Positions 21,170-38,966 of a DNA stretch of 64,000 nucleotides are shown here, piece by piece. Below the pieces are notes generated by a model that ran no database searches, was not told the DNA's origin, and saw nothing but the letters and a program-made list of their open reading frames with translations. The translations under genes were made by a program, and so were the position numbers. Origin of the DNA: Opisthocomus hoazin (Eukaryota > Chordata > Aves > Opisthocomiformes > Opisthocomidae); contig NC_134428.1 of NCBI RefSeq assembly GCF_030867145.1, positions 25,337,537-25,401,536 on the forward strand, given 5' to 3'. How positions within the stretch are numbered: the stretch's first letter is position 1; every line of letters starts with the position of its first letter.

Positions 21170-24100
21170 ATGAACGCCGCGCAGGGGACGGTGGGCAGCG
21201 ACCCGGTCATCCTGGCCACGGCCGGCTACGACCACACGGTGCGGTTCTGGCAGGCGCACAGCGGCATCTGCACCCGCACCGTCCAGCACCAGGACTCCGT
21301 ATCCTTCCGCGCCCGCCTCCCCCTCCCCGGTCCCCCCCTGATCCCCCCCCGCCGGGCCCCGCGCCCCGCTTCGTACCGACCTTAACGGGCGGCCGCAGCA
21401 GGTGAACGCGCTGGAGATCACGCCGGACCGCAGCATGATCGCTGCCGCAGGTGAGCCCGACCGGCCCCCCCCCCCTCACCCCCGGGCCGGGGTCCTCCGG
21501 TCCCCCCCGAGCCGGGATCCGCCGGTCCCCCCCGAGCCGGGATCCGCCGGTCACCCCCGGGCCGGGGTCCGCCAGTCACCCCCGGGCCGGGATCCGCCAT
21601 CACCCCCTGGGCCGAGTCCGCCGGTCCCCCCCGAGCCGGGGTCAGCCGGTCCCCCCCGGGCCAGGGTCTCACAGCCAGGGTCTGCCGGTCACCCCCGGCC
21701 CGCCCTCCCCCCCGGCAGGCTACCAGCACATCCGCATGTACGACCTGAACTCCAACAACCCCAACCCCGTCATCAACTACGACGGCGTCAGCAAGAACAT
21801 CACCTCGGTGGGCTTCCACGAGGATGGGCGCTGGATGTACACGGGTGGGGAGGACTGCATGGCCCGGATCTGGGACCTGAGGTGGGTAGGGGTGGCGGGG
21901 ACCCCCCCCGGCAGCCCCCCGGGGTGGGGGGAGCTGGCTGCACACTCCTCGCCGTGCTCCTTCCTCACCGCGCTCCCTCCTCACCGCTTCCTTGCAGGTC
22001 TCGCAACCTCCAGTGCCAGCGGATTTTCCAGGTGAACGCTCCCATTAACTGCGTCTGCCTGCACCCCAACCAGGTGAATCACAGGATCCCAGCATGGTGG
22101 GGTTGGCAGGGACCTCTGTGGTCACCCATCCCAACCCCCTGCCCAAGCAGGGTCACCCACAGCAGGCTGCACAGCACCGCGGCCAGGCGGGGCTGGAATA
22201 TCTCCAGAGAAGGAGACTCCACAGCCTCCCTGGGCAGCCTGGGCCAGGGCTCCATCACCCTCAGAGGGAAGAAGTTCTTCCTCGGGTTCAGCTGGAGCTT
22301 CCTCTGCTTCAGTTTGTGCCCGTTGCCCCTTGTCCTGTCGCTGGGCACCACTGGGAAGAGTCTGGCCCCGTCCTCTTGACCTCCACCCTGCAGATATTTA
22401 GAGGCATTTCTAAGGTCCCCTCTCAGCCTTCTCTTCTCCAGGCTGAACAAGCCCAGCTCCCTCAGCCTCTCCTTGTAGCAGAGATGCTCCAGTCCCCTCC
22501 TCATCCTCGTAGCCCTGCGCTGGACTCTCTCCAGTAGCTCCTCATCTTTCTTGGTGAGCGCTGGCCCCCGCCATTTCCCCGCTGCCGGCTTTGCTGGGGC
22601 CTCTCCCGGTAAACCAGAGGGGCCGCGGGGTTCTGTGTCGGTGTCTGGAGGGTGGCCTTCCCGGTGGCACCGACCCACGAGCTCTCGGTGGCGTTGCTTC
22701 CCGGCCCCTTCGGGACCTTGGTTGGATTTGCTTGAGGCTCGCTGTTCGGTTCCGCAGCTGTCTGTGAGCAGAGGGACGGCTGGGGTTGGGGAAGCGAGGC
22801 GCGGGCGGAGCACGGTGCGGCAGAGGGGGGGTTGGTGAAGGCCAATACGATCACTGCCGGGTTACTGACCCGCCTGGTCCGTTTTCTGCTCAGTGCTGCA
22901 GGGTTTGCAGACGTGGCAGTGAAACCTCCGTAAGAGCTGAGCAACAGAAATGTTTCTCTGCGCGTTTGATTTTGCAAAGGTTTAATTCTGCAAGTCCGGA
23001 ATTTCAGCCCAGATCTGAGATCAGTTGTTTGGAGCAGACGTTAGCCAGGTGCTGCTGATGCTTCTGTAGTGGTGGTGCCAGGAGGATGCGTTACGTTAAA
23101 GCAAACGCTGACGTACGCACGTCTTACGTGTGAAACAGTCACTAACTGAGGTGCTCCCCAGCTGCAGGAGCGTTGCTTTGGGAGCAGAGCATGGTTAATT
23201 AGTCCAGCGGCGGCGGGGTGTGTTCAGCCAGCTGCATGGCTCTGCACTCCCCTGCTGCAGCCGTGCCGATGCAGCTACCTGAGCGAGATCTCCCACCGCT
23301 GCAGCCATGCCGATGCAGCTACCTGAGCGAGATCTCCCACCGCTGCAGCCACACCGATGCAGCTACCTGAGCCAGATCTCCCACCGCTGCAGCCATGCCG
23401 ATGCAGCTACCTGAGCGAGATCTCCCACCACTGCAGCGATGCCGATGCAGCTACCTGAGGGAGATCTCCCACCGCTGCAGCCACACCGATGCAGCTACCC
23501 GAGCGAGATCTCCCACCGCTGCAGCGATGCCGATGCAGCTACCTGAGCGAGATCTCCCACCGCTGCAGCCACACCGATGCAGCTACCTGAGCCAGATCTC
23601 CCACCGCTGCAGCCACACCGATGCAGCTACCTGAGCGAGATCTCCCACCGCTGCAGCCGTGCCGATGCAGCTACCTGAGCCAGATCTCCCACCGCTGCAG
23701 CCACACCGATGCAGCTACCTGAGCGAGATCTCCCACCGCTGCAGCCACACCGATGCAGCTACCTGAGCGAGATCTCCCACCGCTGCAGCCGTGCCGATGC
23801 AGCTACCTGAGGGAGATCTCCCACTGCTGCAGCCACACCGATGCAGCTACCTGAGCCAGATCTCCCACCGCTGCAGCCACACCGATGCAGCTACCTGAGC
23901 GAGATCTCCCACCGCTGCAGCGATGCCGATGCAGCTGCCCGAGCGAGATCTCCCACCGCTGCAGCCACGCCGATGCAGCTACCTGAGCGAGATCTCCCAC
24001 CGCTGCAGCGATGCCGATGCAGCTACCTGAGCGAGATCTCCCACCACTGCAGCGATGCCGATGCAGCTACCTGAGGGAGATCTCCCACCGCTGCAGCCAC

Positions 24101-27100
24101 ACCGATGCAGCTACCCGAGCGAGATCTCCCACCGCTGCAGCGATGCCGATGCAGCTACCTGAGCGAGATCTCCCACCGCTGCAGCCACACCGATGCAGCT
24201 ACCTGAGCGAGATCTCCCACCGCTGCAGCCGTGCCGATGCAGCTACCTGAGCGAGATCTCCCACCGCTGCAGCCGTGCCGATGCAGCTACCTGAGCGAGA
24301 TCTCCCACCGCTGCAGCCACACCGATGCAGCTACCTGAGGGAGATCTCCCACCGCTGCAGCCGTGCCGATGCAGCTACCTGAGCCAGATCTCCCACCGCT
24401 GCAGCCACACCGATGCAGCTACCCGAGCGATATCTCCCACCGCTGCAGCCACGCCGATGCAGCTACCTGAGCGAGATCTCCCACCGCTGCAGCCGTGCCG
24501 ATGCAGCTACCTGAGCGAGATCTCCCACCGCTGCAGCCACACCGATGCAGCTACCTGAGCGAGATCTCCCACCGCTGCAGCCACGCCGATGCAGCTACCC
24601 GAGCGAGATCTCCCACCGCTGCAGCCACGCCGATGCAGCTACCTGAGCGAGATCTCCCACCGATGCAGCTACCTGAGCGAGATCTCCCACCGCTGCAGCC
24701 ACACCGATGCAGCTACCTGAGGGAGATCTCCCACCGCTGCAGCCGTGCCGATGCAGCTACCTGAGCCAGATCTCCCACCGCTGCAGCCACACCGATGCAG
24801 CTACCCGAGCGATATCTCCCACCGCTGCAGCCACGCCGATGCAGCTACCTGAGCGAGATCTCCCACCGCTGCAGCCGTGCCGATGCAGCTACCTGAGCGA
24901 GATCTCCCACCGCTGCAGCCACACCGATGCAGCTACCTGAGCGAGATCTCCCACCGCTGCAGCCGTGCCGATGCAGCTACCTGAGGGAGATCTCCCACCG
25001 CTGCAGCCACGCCGATGCAGCTACCTGAGCGAGATCTCCCACCGATGCAGCCGTGCCGATGCAGCTACCTGAGCGAGATCTCCCACCGATGCAGCTACCT
25101 GAGCGAGATCTCCCACCACTGCAGCCGTGCCGATGCAGCTACCTGAGCGAGATCTCTCATTGCCTGGGTGAAGCCACGATGGCTTTAGCCATCGCGCTGC
25201 CCTGCGCTTTCCTGCTGCGGGAAGGCTGAGGGCCACGGCGTCCGGGAGACGCCTCTGCACTGCGCAGTCAGCTGAACACGTCGAGCAGCGGTTGTCTTCC
25301 TCAGAGACAAGCCGTTGCTCACAGGTACAGGATTCGCTGCGCCCGATGACCTGATCTCCTCTAGGGACTCTGCTAAAATTATGGGCAGCGCAAGGCTGTC
25401 GATAAAAGCCCTGGTTTTCGTGGAGAGCCGCCAGCATTGTCTTCTGGTCTGAGCGTGGGATGGGAGCCAGAACTCCTGCCCTTCAGCTGGCTCTCGTCCT
25501 TCCCCTGAGAAGGGGAGAGAAAAACCCATTTAAGCCTGTGTTTTTCAGGTATCTGTACACTCTTGAGTGCTTCAGTTGTTCACTGGCCAACTTGCATCTT
25601 AATGCCCGCTGCTCAGACGTGCTGAAAGTTGCTTGGCTTCTGTGGACGTTGTTTGGAGCTGCAGCTGTGCAGCAGTTCTGGAAACCGGGCAGCCGCTGTC
25701 TGCTCTGGGGTTTATTAAATTAGCAAACGCTTCTGTAAAGGTAAACGGCCTTTTTGCAGAGCGCAGCGTGAGAGGAGTGCTGTGTGAGATGAGTACTCTG
25801 CTCGCTCTCAGCGTCCCGGGGTGGTCAGCAGGCTGCTGGAGCTCCGAAACAGCCCTGTGCTGGGGAACAGTCAGGAACCAGAACGGGGCCCTGACGCTAA
25901 AAACCGGAGCCAGGCTCCGCGTGGTGCTAACGGGCACGGTGTAGGCATCGGCTCGAGGCTGCTGCGCGCGGGGTTCTCCTCGGAGAGACCAGGCTGCGGT
26001 TTTCTTGCAGGCGGAGCTGATCGTGGGCGATCAGAGCGGTGCCATTCACATCTGGGACCTGAAGACCGACCACAACGAGCAGCTGATTCCAGAGCCCGAG
26101 GTTTCTGTGAATTCGGTGCACATTGACCCCGATGCCAGTTACATGGCGGCTGTCAACAGCTCGGTGAGCTCCGGCGGCCTCGAGCGAGGGCTGTGCGGGG
26201 CAGCCGGTCTGCGCGCGCCGGCTTTGCCCGCAGCCTTGCGGTGCTGTGGTGGGGTGTGGAAGGTCCGGGCTGCTCTGGGGTGGTTGCCCGCCCACCCGCC
26301 CAGCCACAGACCCCGCTGTCTGGGCGCAGGGGAATTGCTACGTGTGGAACCTGACGGGCGGCATCGGAGAGGAGGTGACGCAGCTGATCCCCAAGACCAA
26401 GATCCCAGCGCACAACCGCTACGCCCTGCAGTGCAAGTTCAGCCCCGACTCCACGTGAGTGCGTGCCGGCGGGGAGCGGATGGTGCTGTCGGGCAGGCAG
26501 CGGCCAGCTGTGCCTCCGGCTGTTGGCCGGGGCTGGCTCCACGCTGCCGGGCTCTGGGGGAGTGGGACGGGAAGCACGGGAGATGCTGGCACCGGGCTGC
26601 TGGCAGTGGCATCCCGGCCTCGTGCTCCGCGCTCTTGGCAAGTTTTGCAGCCACGAGCTGTTCCTGCAGCTGGGATGGAGTTGCTGCTCTCCAGCAGCAA
26701 AGCGGTGAACTTGGGGTGCTCCTTCAGCGAGTCTGTTTGGCTTGAATCCCACAGAGCAGCTGATGAGGGTGTAAAGAGATCCCATTACATGAGCGCAGGT
26801 CTCCAGCTCGTTACTGTTCCAGGCCCGCGTTAACGAGAGGCCCTGAGGCGTACAGCGTGATTAAGGTTGCCCTCCCATGTCTCTTTCTTGCAGGCTCTTG
26901 GCCACGTGTTCTGCAGATCAGACGTGTAAGATCTGGAGGACTTCAAACTTCTCTCTGATGACAGAGCTGAGCATTAAGAGCAACAACCCAGGGGAAACGT
27001 CTCGGGGCTGGATGTGGGACTGCGCCTTCTCCGGGGACTCCCAGTACATCGTCACAGGTGAGGCCCGTGGTTTGATCTGGCTTAGCCCAGGCCCTGCACT

Positions 27101-27678
27101 AGCCCAGGACTTGGCAGTTTCTCCAGCTGGGGCGTTGCCAGGCCCTCGTGCCCCCGTGTGCGAGGAGAGAGCGCCCAGTCTCGCGCCCTCGACGCGGGCT
27201 GCTGCCTCCCTGGAGCATTTTGCCGGTGCCGCCACAGGGCGTCTGTCTGGCCTGCAGAGATGACCTTCGCGCGTGCAGTTTTTCACCCGGGAGCAGCGCT
27301 GCGTGCAGTCCGCAGCGTGAGGGTCCCTTCGGAACTCACGTGTGGCGACTTCCACAGTAACTGCTCTCCGAAAGAATTCGAGCCCCGCGTAATCCAGAAA
27401 CGCGCGAAGCTTCCTGCTCTGCACAGCTCCCGTACCGGTCACCAGCAGCCCGGCAGTGGTGCTGACCGAAGCCAGATGAAAGCCTTTCTTGTAATAATAA
27501 CTAAAAAGTTTAAAGGGTAACGCAGTAGATCCCACTCCTCTTTTCACTTTCTGTTCCAGCCTCCTCTGATAACTTGGCCAGACTTTGGTGTGTGGAGACA
27601 GGAGAGATCAAGAGGGAATACAGCGGCCACCAGAAAGCAGTCGTCTGCCTTGCTTTCAACGACAGCGTGCTGGGGTAG
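21170..27678 (+). CDS. MLST8: mLST8 (GbetaL), WD-repeat subunit of mTORC1 and mTORC2
   Basis: Eight coding exons give exactly 326 aa, the same as human: 21170-21298, 21399-21450, 21719-21881, 21998-22073, 26011-26163, 26330-26454, 26894-27057, 27560-27678. Protein starts [20 protein letters not shown] and ends [12 protein letters not shown]. Seven WD repeats form one beta-propeller that binds and stabilises the mTOR kinase domain. WD hallmarks seen include [63 protein letters not shown] and [14 protein letters not shown]. No frame damage or missing blade. The start follows the NRF1 cluster and has a good GGGGCCATGA context. Intron 4 is unusually long (3.9 kb) because of a CR1 and a 44-bp minisatellite; other introns are 100-500 bp. 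It ends tail-to-tail with BRICD5, 731 bp between stop codons. No canonical plus-strand AATAAA was found downstream. Confidence 0.97.
21455..21716. repeat. GC-rich minisatellite filling MLST8 intron 2
   Basis: Repeats of roughly 27 bp built on CCGGTCCCCCCGAGCCGGG and GATCCGCCGGTCACCCCC variants occupy nearly the entire 268-bp intron 2, leaving only the splice sites free. Confidence 0.85.
22078..22553 (-). mobile_element. CR1 LINE touching the MLST8 exon 4 splice donor
   Basis: A minus-oriented copy of about 475 bp. Its 3' tail (ATCACAGGATCCCAGC) begins at the fifth intron base after the donor GTGA, and it ends at CTCCTCATCTTTCTTG. It is antisense to MLST8. Confidence 0.95.
23254..25160. repeat. 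44-bp minisatellite, about 43 copies, with higher-order duplications
   Basis: Unit: GCCGATGCAGCTACCTGAGC then GAGATCTCCCACCGCTGCAG then a 4-base joint (CCAC, CCGT or CGAT type). Most units contain AGATCT. Shortened 30-bp units occur at about 24655 and 25085, where CCGATGCAG recombined with CCGCTGCAG. Because 44 is not a multiple of three, short frames of 65-89 codons recur; they are not genes. The array lies in MLST8 intron 4. Confidence 0.97.
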
Positions 27679-28023
27679 CGGCGGCGCGTGGGAAGGAGAG
27701 GGCCTTGCAGCCATCCCCTCCTCTGACAGAAGCAGCGGCGTCAGCCTGGGGTGAGAGCAGGCCTCAGCTCCCAGCTGGTCATTCCCAGAACGCCTGCGGC
27801 CCCCGAGGGAGCCTGCTTGGACAGAAGGGAAGGGGAGAGGGAGGCACGATCCCGCTGCGGGGAGCTGGGCACGGTTCAGCTGGAGGAATCCCCGTGGCAT
27901 CGGCTGCGGGCAGCCTTGTGATGATGTTCTTGTACCCCAAAGTGGAAAAAAAATATGATCAGCCTGATTGTATCAGGCTGAGCGAAGAGAGGAAAGGCAG
28001 CTGTCGTGTTGTTTTGCAATCCC

Positions 28024-28029
28024 TTTATT
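28024..28029 (-). terminator. BRICD5: Poly(A) signal of BRICD5
   Basis: AATAAA on the minus strand, 381 bases beyond the BRICD5 stop codon. Confidence 0.7.
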
Positions 28030-28409
28030 CAGAGCGTGTTTCGCAGGCTTACGGGGAGGGCTGCGCTCGGACAAAGGCAGCCGCCCCCAGCACACGTCAT
28101 GGCCTCGCGTCGAGCAGGGCGCGCAGCCACCAAACACCAGCTGCGCCACGCGGTCCCTCGAGGCCTGGCCCTCCTGATGCCTACGCACGAGACGCAGCCC
28201 CGGAGTGCGGCTGCCGATGAAGCGTCTGTCCTGACCGCGCGGAGCCGAGTCCTGGCATTTCTCCTAACCCCTCCCGAGCTGCAGCGTGGAACCGGCGGGA
28301 AGCTTTTGGGGGATGCCGGGGAGGTTACCTTCCTCGGGGAGATCAGAGGCTTTGCAGGAATCCAGGTCAAGTGCGTAGGGCAGCGAGAGGGCGTCCGCGA
28401 CTGCAGGGC

Positions 28410-34014
<5,605 letters not shown>

Positions 34015-35670
34015 CCTCCGCGTCAGCCGCGGACCTGGCTCCCGCAGCTCTGCCGCCGGACGGCACGCCGGCTGCGCCTCATCCCCGAGCCAGGCGCGCC
34101 CGGGAAGCCGAAGCGTGCATCTGCGAGAGGTAAATAGGCGTCCCCCGCCGCCAAAGGGCCTCCCAGCCAGGAGCTCCTCAACGCAGACCTCCGGGGGGCT
34201 GAAACCTTAGAGCTGCGCCCGGCAGAGGAGAAGGAGGGGGCGAAGCCCAGGGCTGCCGAGCGGTGCTGTCAGCGCACGAAGCTGCTCTTCCTGCGGTGAC
34301 AAGCGGGGGCTTTGTGTCGGCCCTCGCTGCTGCCCGGCCCCAAGAGCGGCACCGGGCAAGTCTCACTCAGAGACACAATGCACAGAGCGAGGCGGCAGCC
34401 TGCCCTTGTCATCGGTTGTTTCCACGTTTCAGCACAGGCTTCGTGCTGCTGGAGCTCCGTGGGCTGAAGCCAACTGTTTGTCCTGCGGCCCTGGCCGCAC
34501 AGACGCGCCTGTGTTCCACCCGCGCGCCACTCAGAGCCCGCGGAAAAGGATCTCCGCCACAAAGTCATCGCCGTGACCTGAGCCGCGCTCGCGCTAACAC
34601 CCGTGCCCCGTGATGACAAACACCCGGCGCAGAATGGCGTTCCCAGCTCGCCAGACCCTGCTTTCCCCGAGCAGGCCAGGAGCCCCCTGAGAGGGCTTCG
34701 TGGTTTTGAGACCCGCCAGCCAGATGTAACCAAACAGGGGCAAGGAACCGCTCGGCAGAACTCCTTCACGTGCTATCCACCAAGGGAAAACACAGCTTTT
34801 GGATGTTTTCCTATCAAACGCGGCCCAGGACGCATCAAACTCAGCCAAGCGGGCAGCTCAGCCCGGAGTTCCTCATCGCCACGGCACCAGCAGCCCCTCT
34901 CCCCACCCAGCCTCCTTCCTGCCAGTCAAAAATGGGCTTTTTCAGTAGCAGATCCCCACTTCGTTCCAGCACGCTGCTTCTGCGGGATGGGAACTCCAGC
35001 TCTGGACAAAAAAAACACCTGAGCGCTGCGGCCAGCGAGAGTCAAACAACCGTCGCAGCCACTCGTTCACCACAGCTGAACTGAGAACGCGCGGCTGCCG
35101 CGCCCCGTGCTGCGGCTCGGAGGAGACCGGAGCACCCCGGGCGCGGTGCTGGAACGGCCAAAGCGCCAGCTCTGCTCCTGCTTTGCGAGCCGCGGCGTTA
35201 CGGAGGGCGGGCAGCGGTCTCGGCAGCCCCGCCGGCCGGCCGGCCTCTGCCGCAGCGCAGCTTCGCACCAGAAACCTGAAAAACTCGCTGCCCCGCGCAG
35301 AGGGGACGTCCTCCCCGCAGAGATTTGGGCAGCCCCGCAGCGAACGCCTTCTCGCTTTGAGGAATTTATGCTCTGCCGAATAAAGCACGGGAACGAAGGA
35401 AAACCCTCTGCAAAGCGTTGTGAACCGACCATTGCGTTCTGCTCTGTGCTGCGCGCTGACTGGAGAAGCAAACCCCAGCCCCCGGTAAGAGCCCCGCACA
35501 GCTCTGGGACCCGCAGCAGCGGAATACGCCCCGGAGCTGGGATGTCGTCCCTGATAACCGCAGGGAGACGCGAAGACGACAAACACAAAGCGCAGCCCTA
35601 ACTCCCGGAGCCGCCACACGGCGCAGCTGCACCCGAGCCCCCGGAGAAGAGACCACAACAGACGACAACG
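34015..35670. other. Intergenic region between BRICD5 exon 1 and the PGP 3' end
   Basis: Should contain the BRICD5 5' UTR and promoter just right of 34014. A long minus-strand open frame near 34942-35658 resembles no family I know and I treat it as chance in GC-rich sequence. No repeats recognised. Confidence 0.45.
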
Positions 35671-37628
35671 CCAGGGGAAAGCAGGTTTGTAAGTTTAATG
35701 TGAATTCAAGTAGAGGCTTAAAACCCGTGTGGAAGTTGACGCAGAGCTCTGAAGCACGACTGACGCCTTCACCAGCACATTTCAGCACGCGCGAATCGAG
35801 GCGGTGGCTCCCTCGTACAGCGAGCAGCGCTCGGCAGGGACAGCGCGCTGCTCGGCCGAGGCCAAACGCCTCTCCGGGCATTTACGTGACATGTTCTGAA
35901 GTTATAAGCACCAGAGGAACCGAATCAAAGAACACATCACCAAGCCGGACCCCACCTGCCGCAAACCCGTAACGTCCATCTCCACGTTGCCCCGATAAAG
36001 TGACAGCTCCAGCTGTCCGTGTTTCTCCGCGACCGCGTGAGCCTCGCAGCGGGAGGCAGGGACGGGGCAGAGCTCACCGGTGCCTCCCTGCGCCGCTCCC
36101 CGCGGCACATGAACGCCCTTTCGCAGGATCCAGCTTTCTGGTGACCCCGCCAGACAGCGTGACACGAGCACGGTGGCAACCCCGCTCGTTTCGAGCGCCC
36201 GAGGGGAGGAAACGGCACCGACGCGCTGCCAGAGCTCTTCACCTCAACGGGGGCAGACGAGGGAAGGCCAGTGTTTAAATTCAACTACCGACAGCGGAAT
36301 CTACGGAATAAAAGCATGTCATTTGCATATATAATTATTCACTTAATTCTGTAAAGCAAAAGCTTTCAACCGTGGCCTTTGATTCAGCCAGCCCGAGGCG
36401 TGCCCCGCCGCCGGAAGACCACAGCGAGCCCATCGCCCGAGGACGCACGCACTGCTCTTCAGCCGAGCGGCCCGTGCCAGGCCCCCCCCGCCAGCCACGT
36501 GGAAGATTAACGAATTAATTACCAGATCCCTGCTATTGAACGGAAGCACGTGCCATCGTCACGCCGCCAGCGCGCTTCCAGGCCTCCTTCGGCGTGGAGC
36601 GGCACTGTGCACCGCGTCCACCCCCGCGGAGCGAGCGCTCGCTCAGACCGCGCAGCTGAAGCCACGGCAAGCGGCCGTTCTGGCGCGGAGGGAAGCGCGA
36701 GAACCAGACCCGGGGGGCCCGGGAAGCAGCAGCAGCAAAGGGCAGCCCCGTGCAGCTACAGGCTTCCTGCATTGCCAGATGCAAAAGCTTAGGAGAGTTA
36801 CACCTGCTGTGATCGGTGAAGTACATTCCTCTTTTCTTCCCTTCTGGGAAATGATATATTATCATATACTATAGTTAAATTTCTATTTTAAATATATTCT
36901 GATATATTTTTAGGACGGGGGTAGCTCCTGTCTGCACATGTACCTCACACACACACAGTACAGCACAAGCACAGCAGCTGCCACGCGGGCTCTGCGAGCG
37001 GCATCGTCCCAGTCTGCATCGCAACAGCAGCTCGCAGGGGGCAAGGAGACGGCTTGCAGTTCCTGTGACCTGGCGTCGCGCTCGCAGCGGGCTGCGCTGC
37101 TACGCAGGACCCCGTCCGGAAAAAAAAACCCAAAACCCAACCCAAGGCCAAATGCCAATTCTGGCAGCCCCTGCGAGCGGCTCCAAACGCAGCCGCTAAG
37201 CCACCACGCACTCCACGAGTCATTTCCCTGAATAAAGCGGACTGAGCCGGGGCCCATCCAGGCGAGGACGCGCTGCAGGTTGGTGGGTTCTCCTCCTCAG
37301 ATCAGCCAGCTCTGTTTTCCTCAACTCAGCCTCGAGGACAACGTGACATCGAGTATCACAAACATTTGGATAGATGTGTTGCTTATAATTTAAAAAAAAA
37401 AAAAAAGCCCCAAGCCCTCGAGACGTGGGTGACGCCGTAATGCCCTCTGTTTCAAAGTGCATCTAAAGACTGAGGTGTAAACAACATGACCTCGAGAGCA
37501 CAGGAAGGTTAAAAAGCTACGGGTTGCTAACTCCGGGTGGTATCCTAGCGAGTGCGTTACTGTCACGAGGCCGTTCGCAGGGGCCCTCCTCGGGGCGCCG
37601 CTGCAGAGGCTGCCGGCGTGTGGCTGTG
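35671..37628 (-). other. PGP: Probable PGP 3' UTR
   Basis: Sequence from the PGP stop codon to a minus-strand ATTAAA at 35694-35699 followed by GT-rich sequence (GTTGTCGTCTGTTGTGGTC on the minus strand). This would give a 3' UTR of nearly 2 kb. It holds AT-rich patches at 36300-36350 and 36840-36910 and an A/T run at 37391-37405; no open frame I can support. Confidence 0.45.
35694..35699 (-). terminator. PGP: Candidate poly(A) signal of PGP (ATTAAA variant)
   Basis: The only good match I found downstream of PGP with a following GT-rich element. No AATAAA was noticed on this strand between it and the stop codon. Confidence 0.4.
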
Positions 37629-38966
37629 CTAATCCCCCAGCGCGGGGAGCAGGTCGGCTATGCTGTCGACGTAGTAATCGGGGACCAGGCTCTGCCTGGC
37701 GGGACAGCCGCTCTCCTGGTGGCCCCTGACTTCGTCCAGGGCGGTGACGCCGGTCAGCGTCAGCAGGGTGGTGAGCCCGCAGCTACTGCCCATGAGGATG
37801 TCTGTGTCCAGCCGATCTCCCACCATGATGGTACGAGCCGGATCGATGTCGAACTCGCTCACCACGCAATCGAACATGTACCGGCTGGGCTTTCCGACGA
37901 TGAAGGCCTCGCGCTGGGCTGCCGTCTCCACTGCTTTTACCAGGCAGCCGGTCCCTAGGGAGGGGACAGAAAACACCGATTAGAGGCTGCGGAAGGCTCT
38001 CGGCATCCGCACAAGCCGGTGCGAAACCGCGTGGTGCTTTGGAAACCCAACGCCTCCGCTTTACAGGCAGGGGAACAGGTTAGTCCCGAGAGAGGCGGCG
38101 TGGAAAACCTGCCAGAGGCTGGAACGCCGTCCCTCGCCAGCAAGGAACCGCTACGCCCCGAGCAACGCAAGGGATCAGCACGGATTCTCCCTCCTTCGGG
38201 GGGGAGGCCCAGGCTCTGGGACACCGTGGAGCACCGAGACGCAGGGCCAGGCCCGGGGGCCCCGCAGAGCCTGGAGACTCGTCCCGGGCGGCTCTGAAGG
38301 GACCGGGGCCACCTCCCCATGCCCCCCCTGGCCCCGCGCACCGGGGATGGCGGCACCGCCCTCGAGCGGGAGGCGGTGGTCGCGGTTGGTGCCGACGAGG
38401 AGGCAGTCGGGGCCGCCGCGCAGGAGGTAGCGCAGGGCCTGGCACAGCTTGGCGTAGCTGAAGTGCTCGTCGAAGCCGACCAGCACGGCGCGCACGGCGG
38501 GGTCGAGCGGCGCCTGAGCCCAGTCGGCGGGCGCGGGGCCGGGCAGGGCGGCGGGGCCGGTGCCCAGGTGCGGGACCCCGACGGCCTCCAGCTCGGCGGC
38601 CAGCGCGGGGCTGCCCAGCACGTAGGCGGCGGCGCCGGGCGGCAGGGCCTGGCGGAGGTAGCGGGCGGCGCAGTAGGCCGAGCCGAAGACGTGGCGGGGC
38701 TCGGCGGGCGGGAAGCCCAGCCGCCTCAGCTTCTCGGTGTAGGCCGCTCGCGTCCGGCTGCTGTTGTTGGTCACGTAGCAGAGGCGCTTGCCCGCCGCCG
38801 CCAGCCGGCCCAACGTCGCCGCCGCGCCGCCCACCGCCGCCTCGCCCCGCCACAGCACGCCGTCGCAGTCGAAGAGCAGCGTGTCGGCGGCGGACAGCAC
38901 GGCGCGGGCCGCCTCGGCCTCCAGCCGCCGGCACCGCCGAGGCCCACCGCCCGCCATGGCCGCCAT
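37629..38966 (-). CDS. PGP: Phosphoglycolate / glycerol-3-phosphate phosphatase
   Basis: Two coding exons, 38342-38966 and 37629-37954, give 316 aa (human 321). A cytosolic HAD-family hydrolase that removes phosphate from 2-phosphoglycolate and related side products (metabolite repair) and from glycerol-3-phosphate. Motif I is [13 protein letters not shown] with nucleophile D33 and acid/base D35; motif II is YVTNNSS (about 65-70); the C2-type cap follows ([65 protein letters not shown]); motif III lysine is in [10 protein letters not shown] and motif IV is [10 protein letters not shown]. The end is [14 protein letters not shown]. Start chosen at the first of two close in-frame ATGs (38966 or 38957), so the N-terminus could be three residues shorter. 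Shares a 506-bp divergent promoter with E4F1. Confidence 0.96.

Noticed and set aside
23395-25160. Recurrent 65-89 codon frames beginning [12 protein letters not shown]
   Set aside because: Direct product of the 44-bp repeat; stops recur at the same unit position and the array is intronic in MLST8.
23254-25160. Possible CRISPR-like array
   Set aside because: There are no unique spacers, the repeats are contiguous, and the host sequence is a vertebrate genome.
34942-35658. 238-codon minus-strand frame upstream of BRICD5
   Set aside because: No domain, no splice or Kozak support, no similarity I recognise. It lies between the likely PGP poly(A) site and BRICD5 exon 1.
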